The translations under genes were made by a program, and so were the position numbers. From NCBI GenBank assembly GCA_016213325.1, contig JACRAY010000009.1:310001-374000 (forward strand): DNA of 64,000 nucleotides. The letters are read 5' to 3'. Positions 17,706 to 28,889 of the stretch are shown here, piece by piece (within the stretch, counting starts at the first letter, position 1; each line of letters starts with the position of its first letter). Under the pieces are notes generated by a model. It had not been told where the DNA came from. It saw nothing but the letters and a program-made list of their open reading frames with translations, and did not search any database. Source of the stretch: Burkholderiales bacterium. Lineage in GTDB: Bacteria; Pseudomonadota; Gammaproteobacteria; Burkholderiales; Burkholderiaceae_C.

Positions 17706-18625
17706 ACGAAGACCTGTTCGCGCTGGCCCAGCAGTGGCTGTTCGAGTCGGCCATCCAGCCCGTCATGTTTGCCGCCGGGCTCGGCCACTTGCTGGAAGAC
17801 GGCTTCGCCGCCACCGGCTGGCTGATCGTGGGCCTGCTGCAGGTGGCCGTCATGGTGGCCGTCATCGCGCCGCTGCAGCGGCTGTGGCCGGTGGAGCCGG
17901 TGGTCGACCGCGCGACCATCCGCACCGACATCGTCTACACGCTGGTGCATCGCCTGGGGCTGTTCCGGCTTGCGCTGTTCTTCACGGTGGACCCGCTCTT
18001 CGACGAGCTGTTCGGCGCACTGCGCGTGGCGGGCGTGGCCACCTGGCACCTCGACCAGCTGTGGGCGGGCGTGACCGACCGGCCCTGGGTGAGCTTTGCG
18101 ATCTACCTCGTGGTGTTCGACTTCGCCGACTACTGGATCCATCGCGCTCAGCACGCCTTCGGCTGGTGGTGGAAGCTGCATTCGCTGCACCACGCGCAGC
18201 GGCAGATGACGATGTGGAGCGACAACCGCAACCACCTGCTCGACGACCTGCTGCGCGACTGCCTGCTGGTGGTGCTGGGGCAGTTGGTGGGCGTGGGCCC
18301 CGGGCAGTTCATCGCGATCGTCGCCGTCACGCAGCTCAGCGAGTCATTGCAGCACGCCAACCTGCGGCTGTGGTTCGGCGCCGCGGGCGAGCGGCTGTGG
18401 GTCAGCCCCCGCTTCCATCGCCTGCACCACAGCGTGGAGCTGGGATTCGTCCATAACTTCGGCGTGCTGCTGCCCTGGTGGGACGTGCTGTGCCGCACCG
18501 GCAACTTCGAGCGCCGCTTCGACCCCACGGGCGTGCCGGACCAGTTGGAGGCGGGCAGGGACTATGGCCGCGGCTTCTGGTCGCAGCAGTGGAAAGGCCT
18601 GTTGCGCCTGGTGAACCGCGCGTAA
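17702..18625 (+). CDS. Sterol desaturase/fatty-acid hydroxylase family membrane protein
   Basis: Integral-membrane di-iron oxygenase-like protein of 307 residues. The eight-histidine signature is complete: DYWIHRAQHAF, WWKLHSLHHAQ, and RFHRLHHSVELGFVHNFG. Several hydrophobic helices (about residues 15-65, 100-150, 190-215) embed it in the membrane. Bacterial members modify lipids such as carotenoids, hopanoids or fatty-acid chains; the substrate cannot be told here. The ATG overlaps the deacetylase stop (ATGA), which decided the start and implies translational coupling. Confidence 0.9.
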   Translation: MNEDLFALAQQWLFESAIQPVMFAAGLGHLLEDGFAATGWLIVGLLQVAVMVAVIAPLQRLWPVEPVVDRATIRTDIVYTLVHRLGLFRLALFFTVDPLFDELFGALRVAGVATWHLDQLWAGVTDRPWVSFAIYLVVFDFADYWIHRAQHAFGWWWKLHSLHHAQRQMTMWSDNRNHLLDDLLRDCLLVVLGQLVGVGPGQFIAIVAVTQLSESLQHANLRLWFGAAGERLWVSPRFHRLHHSVELGFVHNFGVLLPWWDVLCRTGNFERRFDPTGVPDQLEAGRDYGRGFWSQQWKGLLRLVNRA

Positions 18626-18634
18626 GATGGCCCC

Positions 18635-20386
18635 ATGGGTGGGGACGTTGTGCGTCGTTGGATCGCGCGCCTGCTGCTGCCGCTGGCGTGCTGGGCCCCG
18701 CACGCCCTGGCAGCCGATCCGGTCGTGACGCTGCCTGCGCAGCAGGCTTTCGAGTTCCACGATTACCGCTACGTGCTGCTGCCCCGCGCTGCGGGCATGA
18801 CGCCCGAGCGCTTCCTCAAGCACGCCGCCGAGTCCGGCCGCCCCGGCACCGTGGCCTTTTCCCCCGACAACGAACTGTGGGTGCGGCTGCACGTGCGCAG
18901 CCCGCTGCCCAAGTCGGCCAGCTGGTTCTTCGAAGTGGTGCTCCATTCCACCGACGAAGCGGCCCTGTTCCAGCGGGTGGGACCGGCCTGGCAGCAGACC
19001 CTGGCGGGGGACCTGGTGCCAATGCGCCTGTGGCCGCTGGCCGCGCGCTATCCCACCTTCCCGCTGCACCTGGAGCCGGGCGAGCAGAGGGTGCTGGTGC
19101 TTCGCGTGCGCAACGCCTTCCCCGTCCCCCTGCCGCTGAACATGGCGACCGAAGTCGAAGCGCATGCGCAGCAGGACGCGTACAGCGTTGCCTTCGGCCT
19201 CGTGCTGGGCGCGCTCGCGCTGCTGGCCGCTTCAGCGCTGGGCCAGGCTGCGCTGTACCGCGACCTGCGCTACTTCCTGTTCGCGATGTTCTCGCTGGTG
19301 CTGGGCCTCTCGTTCGCGGCGCTCTCGGGCATAGGCGGCCAGCACCTCTGGGGCAACCTGGTGCCGTGGACCGATACTTCCAAGTCGGTCCTGCCGCTCG
19401 CGGCCGGCGGCGTGTTCGTCTGGCTGGTCAGCGCCCTGTGCAGCCTGCGCACGCGCTCGCGCGCCCTGCGGCGGGCCGTCATCGGGCTCGGCGGTGCCGT
19501 CATCGCGGTCGCATTGGCGTGTGCGGCCATCGGCTTCGTCCCGCGCTGGGCGGCGGCCGCCGGCTTTGCCATCGCAGTGGCCACGGCGTTTGCGGTGGCC
19601 GTGTCGACTTTCCGCCGCGGCGACCCCATCGGCGGCTGGGTGCTGGCGGGCTTCCTCCCGATGGGTGCCGTGACGGCGCTGGTCGTGCTGCGCAGCTTCG
19701 GCATCGCGCCGTTCTACTTCTACGGCGCGCGCTGGCTGTCGGTAGCGATCGCGCTGATGCTGCCCTTCCTGATGATGGCCCTGCACCTGCGCACCAAGGA
19801 AACGCTGGCGCTGCAGGCGCGCGGGCGCGAACTCGGCGCCACCGACGCGCTGACCGGCCTGCTGGGGGCGGCCCTGTTCGAAAAGCAGCTGCGCGCGGCC
19901 GTCTCTCGCTTCGAGCGCAGCGGCCACGACGCCGTCGTCATGTACGTGCGCGTGGCCAACCACTCGCGCATCCGCGAGGTCTACGGGGCATCGCTGGCCG
20001 ACCAGAGCATGATCCGCTGCGCGATCAAGGTGCAGCGGCTGATGTCGGTGGCGGACTGCATAGGCCGCATCACCGAGGACACCATCGGCCTCATCATCGA
20101 GGACGAGACCGGCAAGTCCGAGGTGCAGCAACGCGCGGCCCAGCTCATCGCCCACGGGCTGATGGCGCCCAAGGGGCTGAAGCCCGAACTCACGCTGCAG
20201 CTGCAGGTGGCCGCCAACGTCCTGTCGGCCAACGCGATGGATGCCGCAGCCATGCACGACGCGCTGCTGGCGATGCTGCAGGGCATGTCGCCGCGCACGC
20301 GGCGGCCCATCCGCTTCCTCGAGCGCACGGCGCCCGATTCCACTTCGACACTGAGCGAAGAACCGCAATCGGCGCCGGCACAGTAG
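18635..20386 (+). CDS. 7TMR-DISM sensor with degenerate GGDEF-like domain
   Basis: Membrane signalling protein of 583 residues. A signal peptide (residues 1-26, ending AHALA) leads to a periplasmic 7TMR-DISM extracellular beta domain (about 30-165), then a seven-helix membrane region (about 185-390) and a C-terminal cytoplasmic domain (about 400-560). The latter starts with GATDALTGLLGAALFEKQL, as diguanylate cyclases do, but the GGDEF loop is replaced by CIGRITEDTIGLII, so cyclase activity is not expected. It may bind ligand or regulate another protein. It lies 9 bases after the sterol-desaturase gene. A second protein of the same architecture is at 31605-33320. Confidence 0.85.
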   Translation: MGGDVVRRWIARLLLPLACWAPHALAADPVVTLPAQQAFEFHDYRYVLLPRAAGMTPERFLKHAAESGRPGTVAFSPDNELWVRLHVRSPLPKSASWFFEVVLHSTDEAALFQRVGPAWQQTLAGDLVPMRLWPLAARYPTFPLHLEPGEQRVLVLRVRNAFPVPLPLNMATEVEAHAQQDAYSVAFGLVLGALALLAASALGQAALYRDLRYFLFAMFSLVLGLSFAALSGIGGQHLWGNLVPWTDTSKSVLPLAAGGVFVWLVSALCSLRTRSRALRRAVIGLGGAVIAVALACAAIGFVPRWAAAAGFAIAVATAFAVAVSTFRRGDPIGGWVLAGFLPMGAVTALVVLRSFGIAPFYFYGARWLSVAIALMLPFLMMALHLRTKETLALQARGRELGATDALTGLLGAALFEKQLRAAVSRFERSGHDAVVMYVRVANHSRIREVYGASLADQSMIRCAIKVQRLMSVADCIGRITEDTIGLIIEDETGKSEVQQRAAQLIAHGLMAPKGLKPELTLQLQVAANVLSANAMDAAAMHDALLAMLQGMSPRTRRPIRFLERTAPDSTSTLSEEPQSAPAQ

Positions 20387-20396
20387 CATCCAGCCG

Positions 20397-21233
20397 ATGC
20401 GCCTCCTGCTCGATTCCTTCTGGCGAGCCGCCGCCTACTGCCTGCACCCGCGCGTGATAGCGCTATCGCTGGTGCCGCTGGCGGCGCTGATCGCCGTGGC
20501 CCTGGGGCTGGGCTACCTGTTCTGGGATTCGGCGGTGAATTCGGTGTTCCTGTGGCTCGAGTCCACCGCGATGTTCGCCACCGTCGCCGACTGGCTGACC
20601 AGCGTGGGACTGCGCGGCTTGAAGAACGCCGTGGCGCCGCTGATCGTGGTGTTCGGCATCACGCCGCTGGTGGTGCTGGCCGTGCTGCTGCTGGTGGCCC
20701 TGCTGATGATGCCCGCCGTGCTGAGGCTGGTGTCGCGGCGGCGCTTCCCGCAACTGGAGCGCAAGGAAGGCAGCAGCTTCTGGGCAAGCCTGGCCTTCTC
20801 GCTGGGCTCGACGCTGCTCGCGCTGGTGGCGCTGGTGCTTTCGGTCCCGCTCTGGCTCATCCCGCCGCTGATCCTGGTGCTGCCGCCCCTGATCTGGGGC
20901 TGGCTCACCTATCGCGTGATGACGTTCGACGCGCTCGCCGGGCACGCCAGTGCCGAAGAGCGGCGCGAGGTCGTGAAGCGGCATCGCCTGCAGCTCATCG
21001 GCATGGGCCTCATCACGGGCTACCTCGGCGCCGCGCCCAGCGTCATCTGGGTGTCGGGCTGGTTCTTCCTGGCGGCGTTCTACTTCCTGATCCCGGTAGC
21101 CATCTGGATCTACACGCTGGTGTTCGCCTTCGCATCGCTCTGGTTCGCGCACTACTGCCTGGCCGCGCTCGAAGAGCTGAGGGCCGAGGCAGCGTTAGGA
21201 TCGGCGGATGAACGCGAGCCCCTCCGTCCCTGA
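20397..21233 (+). CDS. EI24 domain-containing membrane protein (CysZ-like)
   Basis: Multi-pass membrane protein of 278 residues with about five hydrophobic segments (VIALSLVPLAALIAVALGLGYLF, VAPLIVVFGITPLVVLAVLLLVALLMM, SLALSLGSTLLALVALV and a C-terminal hairpin). The layout matches the EI24/CysZ family; CysZ is a sulfate transporter, but Burkholderiales members have no proven substrate. The motif FDALAGHASAEERREVVKRHR is characteristic of the group. It follows the DISM gene by 10 bases and overlaps cinA by 26 bases, so it is part of the same transcription unit. Confidence 0.85.
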   Translation: MRLLLDSFWRAAAYCLHPRVIALSLVPLAALIAVALGLGYLFWDSAVNSVFLWLESTAMFATVADWLTSVGLRGLKNAVAPLIVVFGITPLVVLAVLLLVALLMMPAVLRLVSRRRFPQLERKEGSSFWASLAFSLGSTLLALVALVLSVPLWLIPPLILVLPPLIWGWLTYRVMTFDALAGHASAEERREVVKRHRLQLIGMGLITGYLGAAPSVIWVSGWFFLAAFYFLIPVAIWIYTLVFAFASLWFAHYCLAALEELRAEAALGSADEREPLRP

Positions 21234-22026
21234 ATTCGGCCTCATCATCGTCGGCGACGAGATCCTCTCGGGCAAGCGCGCCGACAAGCACCTGCCCAAG
21301 GTGATCGAACTGCTGGCGGCGCGCGGGCTGCAGCTGGCGTGGGCCGAGTACGTGGGCGACTCGCGGCCCCGCATCACGTCGGCGCTGGAGCGCGCCTTCG
21401 CATCGGGCCACATCGTGTTCTCGTCGGGCGGCATAGGCGCGACGCCCGACGACCACACGCGCCAGTGCGCCGCAGCGGCGCTGGGCGTCGATCTCGAACT
21501 GCACCCCAGGGCCGCGGCCCTGATCCGCGAGCGCATGCAGGACACGGCGCGCGAGCAGGGCGTGCCCTACGTGCCCGACCGGCCCGACAACATCCACCGC
21601 CTGAACATGGGCGTGTTTCCCAAGGGCGCGGAGATCATCCCCAACCCCTACAACAAGATCCCCGGCTTCATGGTGGGCGACGTGCACTTCGTGCCGGGAT
21701 TTCCCGTGATGGCCTGGCCCATGATCGAGTGGGTGCTGGACCAGAAGTACGCCCACCTGTTCCAGCGCGGGGCGTTCGTGGAAAAGTCGGTCATCGTCTT
21801 CGGCAGCATGGAGGCGACCCTCACGCCGCTGATGGAAGACGTGGAGCGCGACCACCCGCAGGTGAAAGTGTTCAGCCTGCCGAGCGTCGACCACCCGGAG
21901 TATGGCCGGCACATCGACCTGGGCGTGAAGGGTTCGCCGGACGCCGTGGAGCCCGCCTACCGGCAACTGGTGGAAGGGCTCAGGCAGCTCGGCTCCAAGC
22001 TGGGCCCCGAATTGGTGCGACCCTGA
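21208..22026 (+). CDS. CinA-type competence/damage-inducible N-terminal domain protein
   Basis: Soluble protein of 272 residues made of the MoaB/Mog-like molybdopterin-binding fold ([60 protein letters not shown]). The C-terminal nicotinamide-nucleotide amidohydrolase half of full CinA is absent, as in many betaproteobacterial COG1058 proteins. Related domains have ADP-ribose pyrophosphatase activity, which is a possible function. It starts inside the EI24 gene and ends the plus-strand operon before the glnA regulatory region. Confidence 0.88.
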   Translation: MNASPSVPEFGLIIVGDEILSGKRADKHLPKVIELLAARGLQLAWAEYVGDSRPRITSALERAFASGHIVFSSGGIGATPDDHTRQCAAAALGVDLELHPRAAALIRERMQDTAREQGVPYVPDRPDNIHRLNMGVFPKGAEIIPNPYNKIPGFMVGDVHFVPGFPVMAWPMIEWVLDQKYAHLFQRGAFVEKSVIVFGSMEATLTPLMEDVERDHPQVKVFSLPSVDHPEYGRHIDLGVKGSPDAVEPAYRQLVEGLRQLGSKLGPELVRP

Positions 22027-22030
22027 GGAT

Positions 22031-22072
22031 ATCCCAACTTGGTGCATCACGGGAAATGCACCAACCGAGTGC
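22031..22072 (+). promoter_or_regulatory. Putative NtrC enhancer sites upstream of glnA
   Basis: TGCACCAACCGAGTGC (22057-22072) has the NtrC pattern GCAC-N7-GTGC and differs little from the classic TGCACCAACATGGTGC. A half-matching copy (CAACTTGGTGC) ends at 22045. Together they form an inverted repeat TTGGTGCA...TGCACCAA (22039-22064). They lie about 130-150 bases before the expected start of transcription, a normal distance for an enhancer. Confidence 0.7.
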
Positions 22073-22165
22073 CCAACTCATCGGCTTCCGCAAGGCTCCC
22101 GTAGGGAAAAGGGTCAAAGATGGCGGACAATCGCCGAGCTTCGCGGATGCCGGCATGCACCAGCT

Positions 22166-22183
22166 TTGGCACAGAAACTGCAT
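22166..22183 (+). promoter_or_regulatory. Sigma-54 (RpoN) promoter of glnA
   Basis: TTGGCACAGAAACTGCAT has GG and GC elements separated by exactly 10 bases, fitting the -24/-12 consensus TGGCAC-N5-TTGC with one mismatch. It is 55 bases upstream of the glnA start and downstream of NtrC-like sites, as expected for nitrogen-regulated glnA. Confidence 0.8.
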
Positions 22184-22237
22184 TCGTGCCAGGCGCCAAT
22201 TTCATCAACAAACTCATCCAACCCCAGGAGAAACCTG

Positions 22238-23656
22238 ATGGCAGCCAAGACCGTCGCAGACGTCATGAAGATGGTGAAGGACAACGAAGTCAAGTTCGTC
22301 GACTTCCGCTTCACCGACACCCGTGGCAAGGAACAGCACGTGACCGTGCCCGTTTCCCACTTCGACGAAGACAAGTTCACCTCGGGCCACGCCTTCGACG
22401 GCTCGTCGATCGCCGGCTGGAAGGGCATCGAAGCGTCGGACATGCTGCTCATGCCCGACCCGATCAGCGCCAACATCGACCCGTTCTACGAAGAAACGAC
22501 GCTCATGCTGTCGTGCGACGTGCTCGAGCCGGGTGACGGCAAGGCCTACGACCGCGACCCGCGGTCGCTCGCCAAGCGCGCCGAGGCGTACCTCAAGTCC
22601 ACCGGCTTCGGCGACACCGCCTTCTTCGGCCCCGAGCCCGAGTTCTTCATCTTCGACGACGTGCGCTGGGGTGCCGACATGTCCGGCTCGTTCGTGCAGA
22701 TCGACGAGTACGAGGCGCCGTGGAACACGGGCAAGAAGATCGAAGGCGGCAACAAGGGCCACCGCCCCGCGGTGAAGGGCGGCTACTTCCCCGTACCCCC
22801 GGTCGACAGCATGCAGGACATGCGCGCCGAGATGTCGCTCATCCTCGAGCAGCTGGGCATCCCGGTGGAAGTGTTCCACCACGAAGTGGGCGGCATGGGC
22901 CAGAACGAGATCGGCACCAGGTTCAGCACGCTGGTGCAGCGCGCCGACTGGACCATCCTGCTGAAGTACGTGGTGCACAACGTGGCCAACGCCTACGGCA
23001 AGACCGCCACCTTCATGCCCAAGCCAGTCGTCGGCGACAACGGCTCGGGCATGCACGTCCACCAGTCGATCTGGAAGGACGGCAAGAACCTGTTCGCGGG
23101 TGACGGCTACGCCGGCCTGTCGGAGTTCGCGCTGTACTACATCGGCGGCATCATCAAGCACGCCCGCGCGCTGAACGCCATCACCAACCCCGGCACCAAC
23201 AGCTACAAGCGCCTGGTCCCCGGCTTCGAAGCCCCGGTCAAGCTGGCCTACTCGGCGCGCAACCGCTCGGCCTCGATCCGCATCCCGTACGTGGCCAACC
23301 CGAAGGGCCGCCGCATCGAGGTGCGCTTCCCCGACCCGACCTGCAACCCGTACTTCGCCTTCTCCGCGATGATGATGGCGGGCCTGGACGGCGTGGAAAA
23401 CAAGATCCACCCGGGCGAAGCCGCCACCAAGGACCTGTACCACCTGCCGCCGGAAGAGGACGCGAAGATCCCGACCGTGTGCCACAGCCTCGACCAGGCG
23501 CTGGAGTGCCTGGACAACGACCGCGCGTTCCTGACCAAGGGCGGCGTCTTCACCGACAGCCTGCTGGACGCCTACATCGAGCTGAAGATGGGCGAAGTGC
23601 AGCGTTACCGCATGACGACGCACCCGATCGAGTTCGATATGTACTACTCCCTGTAA
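22238..23656 (+). CDS. glnA: Glutamine synthetase type I
   Basis: ATP-dependent ligation of ammonium to glutamate, dodecameric type I-beta enzyme, 472 residues (usual length). Landmarks are the N-terminal [25 protein letters not shown], the FDGSSIAGW latch loop, [12 protein letters not shown] metal ligands, the [14 protein letters not shown]/metal site, and the adenylylation loop DLYHLPPEE with Tyr near 401. An open frame continues upstream to 22166 but crosses the promoter; the ATG at 22238 has the RBS CAGGAGAAA. It is followed by a terminator and then the glnL-glnG regulators. Nitrogen control through sigma-54 and NtrC is indicated. Confidence 0.98.
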   Translation: MAAKTVADVMKMVKDNEVKFVDFRFTDTRGKEQHVTVPVSHFDEDKFTSGHAFDGSSIAGWKGIEASDMLLMPDPISANIDPFYEETTLMLSCDVLEPGDGKAYDRDPRSLAKRAEAYLKSTGFGDTAFFGPEPEFFIFDDVRWGADMSGSFVQIDEYEAPWNTGKKIEGGNKGHRPAVKGGYFPVPPVDSMQDMRAEMSLILEQLGIPVEVFHHEVGGMGQNEIGTRFSTLVQRADWTILLKYVVHNVANAYGKTATFMPKPVVGDNGSGMHVHQSIWKDGKNLFAGDGYAGLSEFALYYIGGIIKHARALNAITNPGTNSYKRLVPGFEAPVKLAYSARNRSASIRIPYVANPKGRRIEVRFPDPTCNPYFAFSAMMMAGLDGVENKIHPGEAATKDLYHLPPEEDAKIPTVCHSLDQALECLDNDRAFLTKGGVFTDSLLDAYIELKMGEVQRYRMTTHPIEFDMYYSL

Positions 23657-23677
23657 AAAACCACAGGTGCAGCATGC

Positions 23678-23706
23678 AAAAGGGCGACTTATGTCGCCCT
23701 TTTGCT
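23678..23706 (+). terminator. Terminator after glnA
   Basis: Perfect stem AAAAGGGCGAC / GTCGCCCTTTT with a TTAT loop, 21 bases after the glnA stop. It separates glnA from the downstream secreted-protein/glnLG genes, though read-through is possible. Confidence 0.9.
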
Positions 23707-23736
23707 TTGGTTTTTCCTTCCAGCTCAAGCACTTAA

Positions 23737-23765
23737 TTGGCACATTGAAGAGATTGCGCGATACT
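23737..23765 (+). promoter_or_regulatory. Putative promoter before the 174-residue secreted protein and glnLG
   Basis: TTGGCA (23737-23742) and GATACT (23760-23765) are spaced by 17 bases, 41 bases before the next start codon. This would give glnL-glnG a constitutive promoter independent of glnA. Confidence 0.45.
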
Positions 23766-23806
23766 GAAAGGCCGTCCTGAGCGTCTTTGGACGCGGGGAG
23801 AGCGCC

Positions 23807-24331
23807 ATGAAGTCCTATTTGCTGATACCGCTGGCTGCCGTGTTCCTGGCAGCGACCGCCCATGCTCAGACCAAAATCTGGCGCTGCGGCAACACCTACA
23901 CGAACAACGAAGCCCAGGCCAGGGCCGCGGGCTGCCGGCTCGTCGAAGGCGGCAACCTCACCGTGGTGGAAGGCACGCGCGTGCATGGCTCGGGAGCCGC
24001 GCCCGCCACGCCCGCTGCTGCGTCCAACGGCGGCACCAAGGTCGCCAGCGCACCGCCGCGCATCGACACCGGCGAGCAGAAGGCACGCGATGCCGAAGCC
24101 CGCGCCATCCTCGAAGCCGAGCTGAAGAAGGCCGAAGCGCGCCAGGCCGAGCTGCAGAAGGAATACAACAACGGCGAGCCCGAGAAGATGGGCCCCGAGC
24201 ACCGCAACCACCAGAAGTACCTGGACCGCGTGGCCGAACTGAAGGCGTCCATCGCGCGCAACGAGACCGACATCGCGGGCATCCGCCGCGAACTGGCCCG
24301 CTTGGGTGGCACGGTTCCTGCCTCAAGATGA
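23807..24331 (+). CDS. Exported coiled-coil protein of unknown function
   Basis: A 174-residue protein with a clear signal peptide (residues 1-20, AATAHAQ). The mature N-terminus IWRCGNTYTNNEAQARAAGCRLVEGG has two cysteines and resembles DUF4124-like segments; an alanine/proline-rich stretch follows, and the C-terminal half is a charged coiled coil (EQKARDAEARAILEAELKKAEARQAELQKEY). It lies between glnA and glnL and overlaps glnL by 26 bases, so it is co-transcribed with the nitrogen regulators. No function is apparent. I believe similar proteins occur at this position in relatives, but that is from memory. Confidence 0.75.
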   Translation: MKSYLLIPLAAVFLAATAHAQTKIWRCGNTYTNNEAQARAAGCRLVEGGNLTVVEGTRVHGSGAAPATPAAASNGGTKVASAPPRIDTGEQKARDAEARAILEAELKKAEARQAELQKEYNNGEPEKMGPEHRNHQKYLDRVAELKASIARNETDIAGIRRELARLGGTVPASR

Positions 24332-25415
24332 GGACTTGACACCCCCTTCGCCCAAGACGCCCAAGACCGCCCGCTTCCAGGCCCTGGACCTGCTGGCGAC
24401 GCTCGTCGCCGTGGTCCACGGCGACGGCACGGTGCTCTTCGCCAATGCGGCGCTCGAGGACGCCCTGGGCACGTCGCGCCGCACCATCGAAGGCGCGAGC
24501 GTGCTGCCCCTGTTCACCGAACCCCATGTGCTGCGCGCTGCGCTCGACGGCGCGCGCGTGAACGAGTACGCCACGCTGCGCTACGACGCGTGGCTGGCGC
24601 GCGGCACCGCCGACCCGATGCCGGTGCACGTGGTCGTGGCACAGACCGAGGTGCCCGACGAATTCGTGCTGGAACTGCTGCCGCTGGAGCAGCAGGCCCG
24701 GCAGGAGCGCGAGGAGCGCCTGATCGACCAGGCGCTGGCCAACAAGGAGCTCATTCGCAACCTCGCGCACGAAATCAAGAACCCGCTGGGCGGCATCCGC
24801 GGCGCGGCGCAGCTGCTGGAGATGGAAGTCGAGGGCAAGGACCTCAAGGAATACACCAGCATCATCATCCACGAGGCCGACCGCCTGCAGACCCTGGTGG
24901 ACCGGCTGCTCGCGCCGCACCGCAGGCCGCACGTGGTGGGCGACGTGAACATCCACGAAGTATGCGAGCGCGTGCGCTCGCTGATCCTCGCCGAGTTCCC
25001 GCGCGGCCTGTCGGTGGTGCGCGACTACGACACGTCGATCCCCGAGTTCCGCGGCGACCGCGAGCAGCTGATCCAGGCGCTGCTGAACATCGCGCACAAC
25101 GCGGCGCAGGCGCTGCAGGAGCGGATTGCCGCAGGCGATGCAGTGCTGACCTTGCGCTCGCGCGTGGGCCGGCAGGTCACTTTCGGCAAGCAGCGCTACC
25201 GACTGGCACTGGAATTGCATGTGATCGACAACGGGCCCGGCGTGCCCGAGTCGATCAAGGACCGCATCTTCTTTCCGTTGGTGTCGGGCCGTGAAGGCGG
25301 CTCGGGGCTGGGGCTGACACTGGCGCAGACGTTCGTGCAGCAGCATCATGGCCTGATCGAATGCGACAGCTTGCCGGGGCGGACGGATTTCAAGATCCTG
25401 ATTCCCCTGCCGTAA
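24306..25415 (+). CDS. glnL: Nitrogen regulation sensor histidine kinase NtrB
   Basis: Soluble kinase/phosphatase of the nitrogen two-component system, controlled by PII. The 369 residues contain a PAS domain (FQALDLLATLVAVVHGDGTVLFANAALED), the H-box LIRNLAHEIKNPLGGIRGAAQLLE (His near residue 156), the N-box NIAHNAAQAL, and DNGPGVPESIKDRIFFPLVSGREGGSGLGL. This set is diagnostic for NtrB. The GTG at 24306 overlaps the previous gene and has no strong RBS, so the true start may be a few codons downstream. Its partner glnG begins 33 bases after it. Confidence 0.93.
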   Translation: MARFLPQDEDLTPPSPKTPKTARFQALDLLATLVAVVHGDGTVLFANAALEDALGTSRRTIEGASVLPLFTEPHVLRAALDGARVNEYATLRYDAWLARGTADPMPVHVVVAQTEVPDEFVLELLPLEQQARQEREERLIDQALANKELIRNLAHEIKNPLGGIRGAAQLLEMEVEGKDLKEYTSIIIHEADRLQTLVDRLLAPHRRPHVVGDVNIHEVCERVRSLILAEFPRGLSVVRDYDTSIPEFRGDREQLIQALLNIAHNAAQALQERIAAGDAVLTLRSRVGRQVTFGKQRYRLALELHVIDNGPGVPESIKDRIFFPLVSGREGGSGLGLTLAQTFVQQHHGLIECDSLPGRTDFKILIPLP

Positions 25416-25448
25416 AAGGGTGGGATACAACGAGGTGACCTCTAGAAC

Positions 25449-26954
<1,506 letters not shown>

Positions 26955-28874
26955 TCACGTGCCGACGACGCCCCCGTCGCGCCGCCTGATCACCACCGTC
27001 GCCGACCGCGGCCGGCTGCCGGGCGCATAGTCCGGCCACTTCGAGAACTTGCCAGGGTCCGCGGGGTCGCTGCGGTCGCTGGGCGTCTCGCCGGGGTGCT
27101 GCACGTTGACGAACATGGTGCGGCCGTCCGGCGTCATCGTCATGCCGGTGATCTCGCAGTTGGTGGGTCCGGTGAGGAAGCGGCGCATCTCGCCCGTGGG
27201 CAGGTCGCACGCCAGCATCTGGTTGTTGCCGATGTTGGCGAACTCGCCCTTGTTCATCTGGGTGGCATGCGCATCGGTCTGTATCCACAGCATGCCGCGC
27301 GCATCGAACGCGATGCCGTCGGGACAGCCGAACAGGTCACCCAAGATGTTGCCCTTGGCTTCGGCGCGCGCCTGCGCCGGGTCGCCCGCCAGCACCAGGT
27401 GGTTCCAGCGGAACTGCGTGGCGTCGAAGTCGCCGCCTTCGTCCCAGCGGATGATGTGCCCGTGCGTGTTGCCGTTGCGCGGGTTGGCCGCGTCGGCGCC
27501 GGGCTGTCCCGGTCGGCCCCGGTCGGCGTTGTTGGTGAGCGTGCAGTAGATCGTGCGCGCGATCGGGTCGATGGCCATCCACTCGGGCCGGTCCATGCGG
27601 GTGGCGCCGAGCGCGTCGCTCGCCTGCCGCGCCTTGATGACGACCTCGCCCTGGTCGGCGAAGCCGTTGGCCGCGGTGAGCGGGCCCTGGCCATGCACCA
27701 GCGGCAGCCAGCGGCCCGTTCCGTCGGCGTCGAAGCGCGCGACGTACAGCGTGCCGTGGTCCAGCAGCTCGCGATTGGCCTGCGCCGCAGTGAGGCCGCC
27801 GCCGGCGGGCTTGATGCGGTCGCGGCTGGCGAACTTGTAGATGTATTCGTTGCGCGCGTCTTCGCCGCTGTAGACCACGGCGCGGCCGTCCCGAGTGACC
27901 GCGACCCATGCGCCTTCATGCGCCGCGCGGCCCAGCGCCGTGCGCTTCACCGGCGTCGAATTCGGGTCCATCGGGTCGACCTCGACCACCCAGCCGAACC
28001 GGTTGGGTTCGTTGGGGTTCTTCACCGCGTCGAAGCGGTCGTCGAACTCGGCCCAGCGGAAGAAGGCCTTGGGCGTCAAGCCCCAGCGCCGCTGGTGCGC
28101 GTCCAATTGTGTGCCGGCGGCGAAGTAGCCGCGGAAATTCTCCTCGCCGCTCAGGTAGGTGCCCCACGGCGTCATGCCCGAGGCGCAGTTGTTGAAGGTG
28201 CCGAGCACGGTGCGTCCCGCGGGGTCGGCCGCGGTGCGCATCATCGGATGGCCCGCGCCCGGCCCGCCGATGGAGAGCGGCGTGGTGGCGGTGATGCGCC
28301 GCGCGAAGCGCGACGGCCGCACCATGCGCCAGCTGCCGTCGGCGGTGCGCTCGACTTCGATGACGGCAATGCCGTGCGCGGCCTGGCTCTTGCGGACCTT
28401 CTCCACGGTCCACGTTTTCAGGCCGTCGGCATGCAGCAGGCCGTCGTCCACGTACTCGTGGTTCATCACCAGCAGCCCGCGGGTCGACCCCTCCAGGGGA
28501 TAGAAGTGGATGCCGTCGTGGTGCATGCCCATCTGCAGGGCCTGGTCGGCAGCGCTGTTGGTGGCATCGGGCTTCCATGCCGGCATGCTGCCCAGCACGC
28601 CGACGGGTTCGCCCCAAGCTGCGATGGCCGTGGCGATGTAGCCTTCCGGCACGAAGAAGCGGTCGCCGGTGCCGATCGGAACCGCTTTGAAGCCGGGGCG
28701 CATGCGTTGGACCGGCGCGCTGGCATCGGGCGAAGTGACGCATCCGAAGAGCGCGGCCGACAGGCCGCCCATGCCCAGCTTCAGCACGGTCCGGCGGGCT
28801 GGGTCCATCACACTGAGGATGTGCGGGGCAGGTGACGGGTTGCTGTTCTCCATGGTGCTGAACGATTTCGCCAT
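26955..28874 (-). CDS. PhoX-type (DUF839) phosphatase/propeller protein
   Basis: Exported protein of 639 residues of the PhoX/DUF839 family, which includes calcium- and iron-dependent alkaline phosphatases. The N-terminus carries a twin-arginine signal (PARRTVLKLGMGGLSAALFGC) whose last Cys could also be a lipobox. Family motifs include GLLVMNHEYVDDGLLH, GTFNNCASGMTPWGTYLSGEENF, and RPEWMAIDPIARTIYCTLTNN. Predicted to act in the periplasm on phosphate esters. It is downstream of xth on the same strand (15-base gap) with RBS GAGGAGACAAG. Substrate specificity is inferred only from family membership. Confidence 0.88.
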   Translation of the reverse strand: MAKSFSTMENSNPSPAPHILSVMDPARRTVLKLGMGGLSAALFGCVTSPDASAPVQRMRPGFKAVPIGTGDRFFVPEGYIATAIAAWGEPVGVLGSMPAWKPDATNSAADQALQMGMHHDGIHFYPLEGSTRGLLVMNHEYVDDGLLHADGLKTWTVEKVRKSQAAHGIAVIEVERTADGSWRMVRPSRFARRITATTPLSIGGPGAGHPMMRTAADPAGRTVLGTFNNCASGMTPWGTYLSGEENFRGYFAAGTQLDAHQRRWGLTPKAFFRWAEFDDRFDAVKNPNEPNRFGWVVEVDPMDPNSTPVKRTALGRAAHEGAWVAVTRDGRAVVYSGEDARNEYIYKFASRDRIKPAGGGLTAAQANRELLDHGTLYVARFDADGTGRWLPLVHGQGPLTAANGFADQGEVVIKARQASDALGATRMDRPEWMAIDPIARTIYCTLTNNADRGRPGQPGADAANPRNGNTHGHIIRWDEGGDFDATQFRWNHLVLAGDPAQARAEAKGNILGDLFGCPDGIAFDARGMLWIQTDAHATQMNKGEFANIGNNQMLACDLPTGEMRRFLTGPTNCEITGMTMTPDGRTMFVNVQHPGETPSDRSDPADPGKFSKWPDYAPGSRPRSATVVIRRRDGGVVGT

Positions 28875-28889
28875 CTGCTTGTCTCCTCT

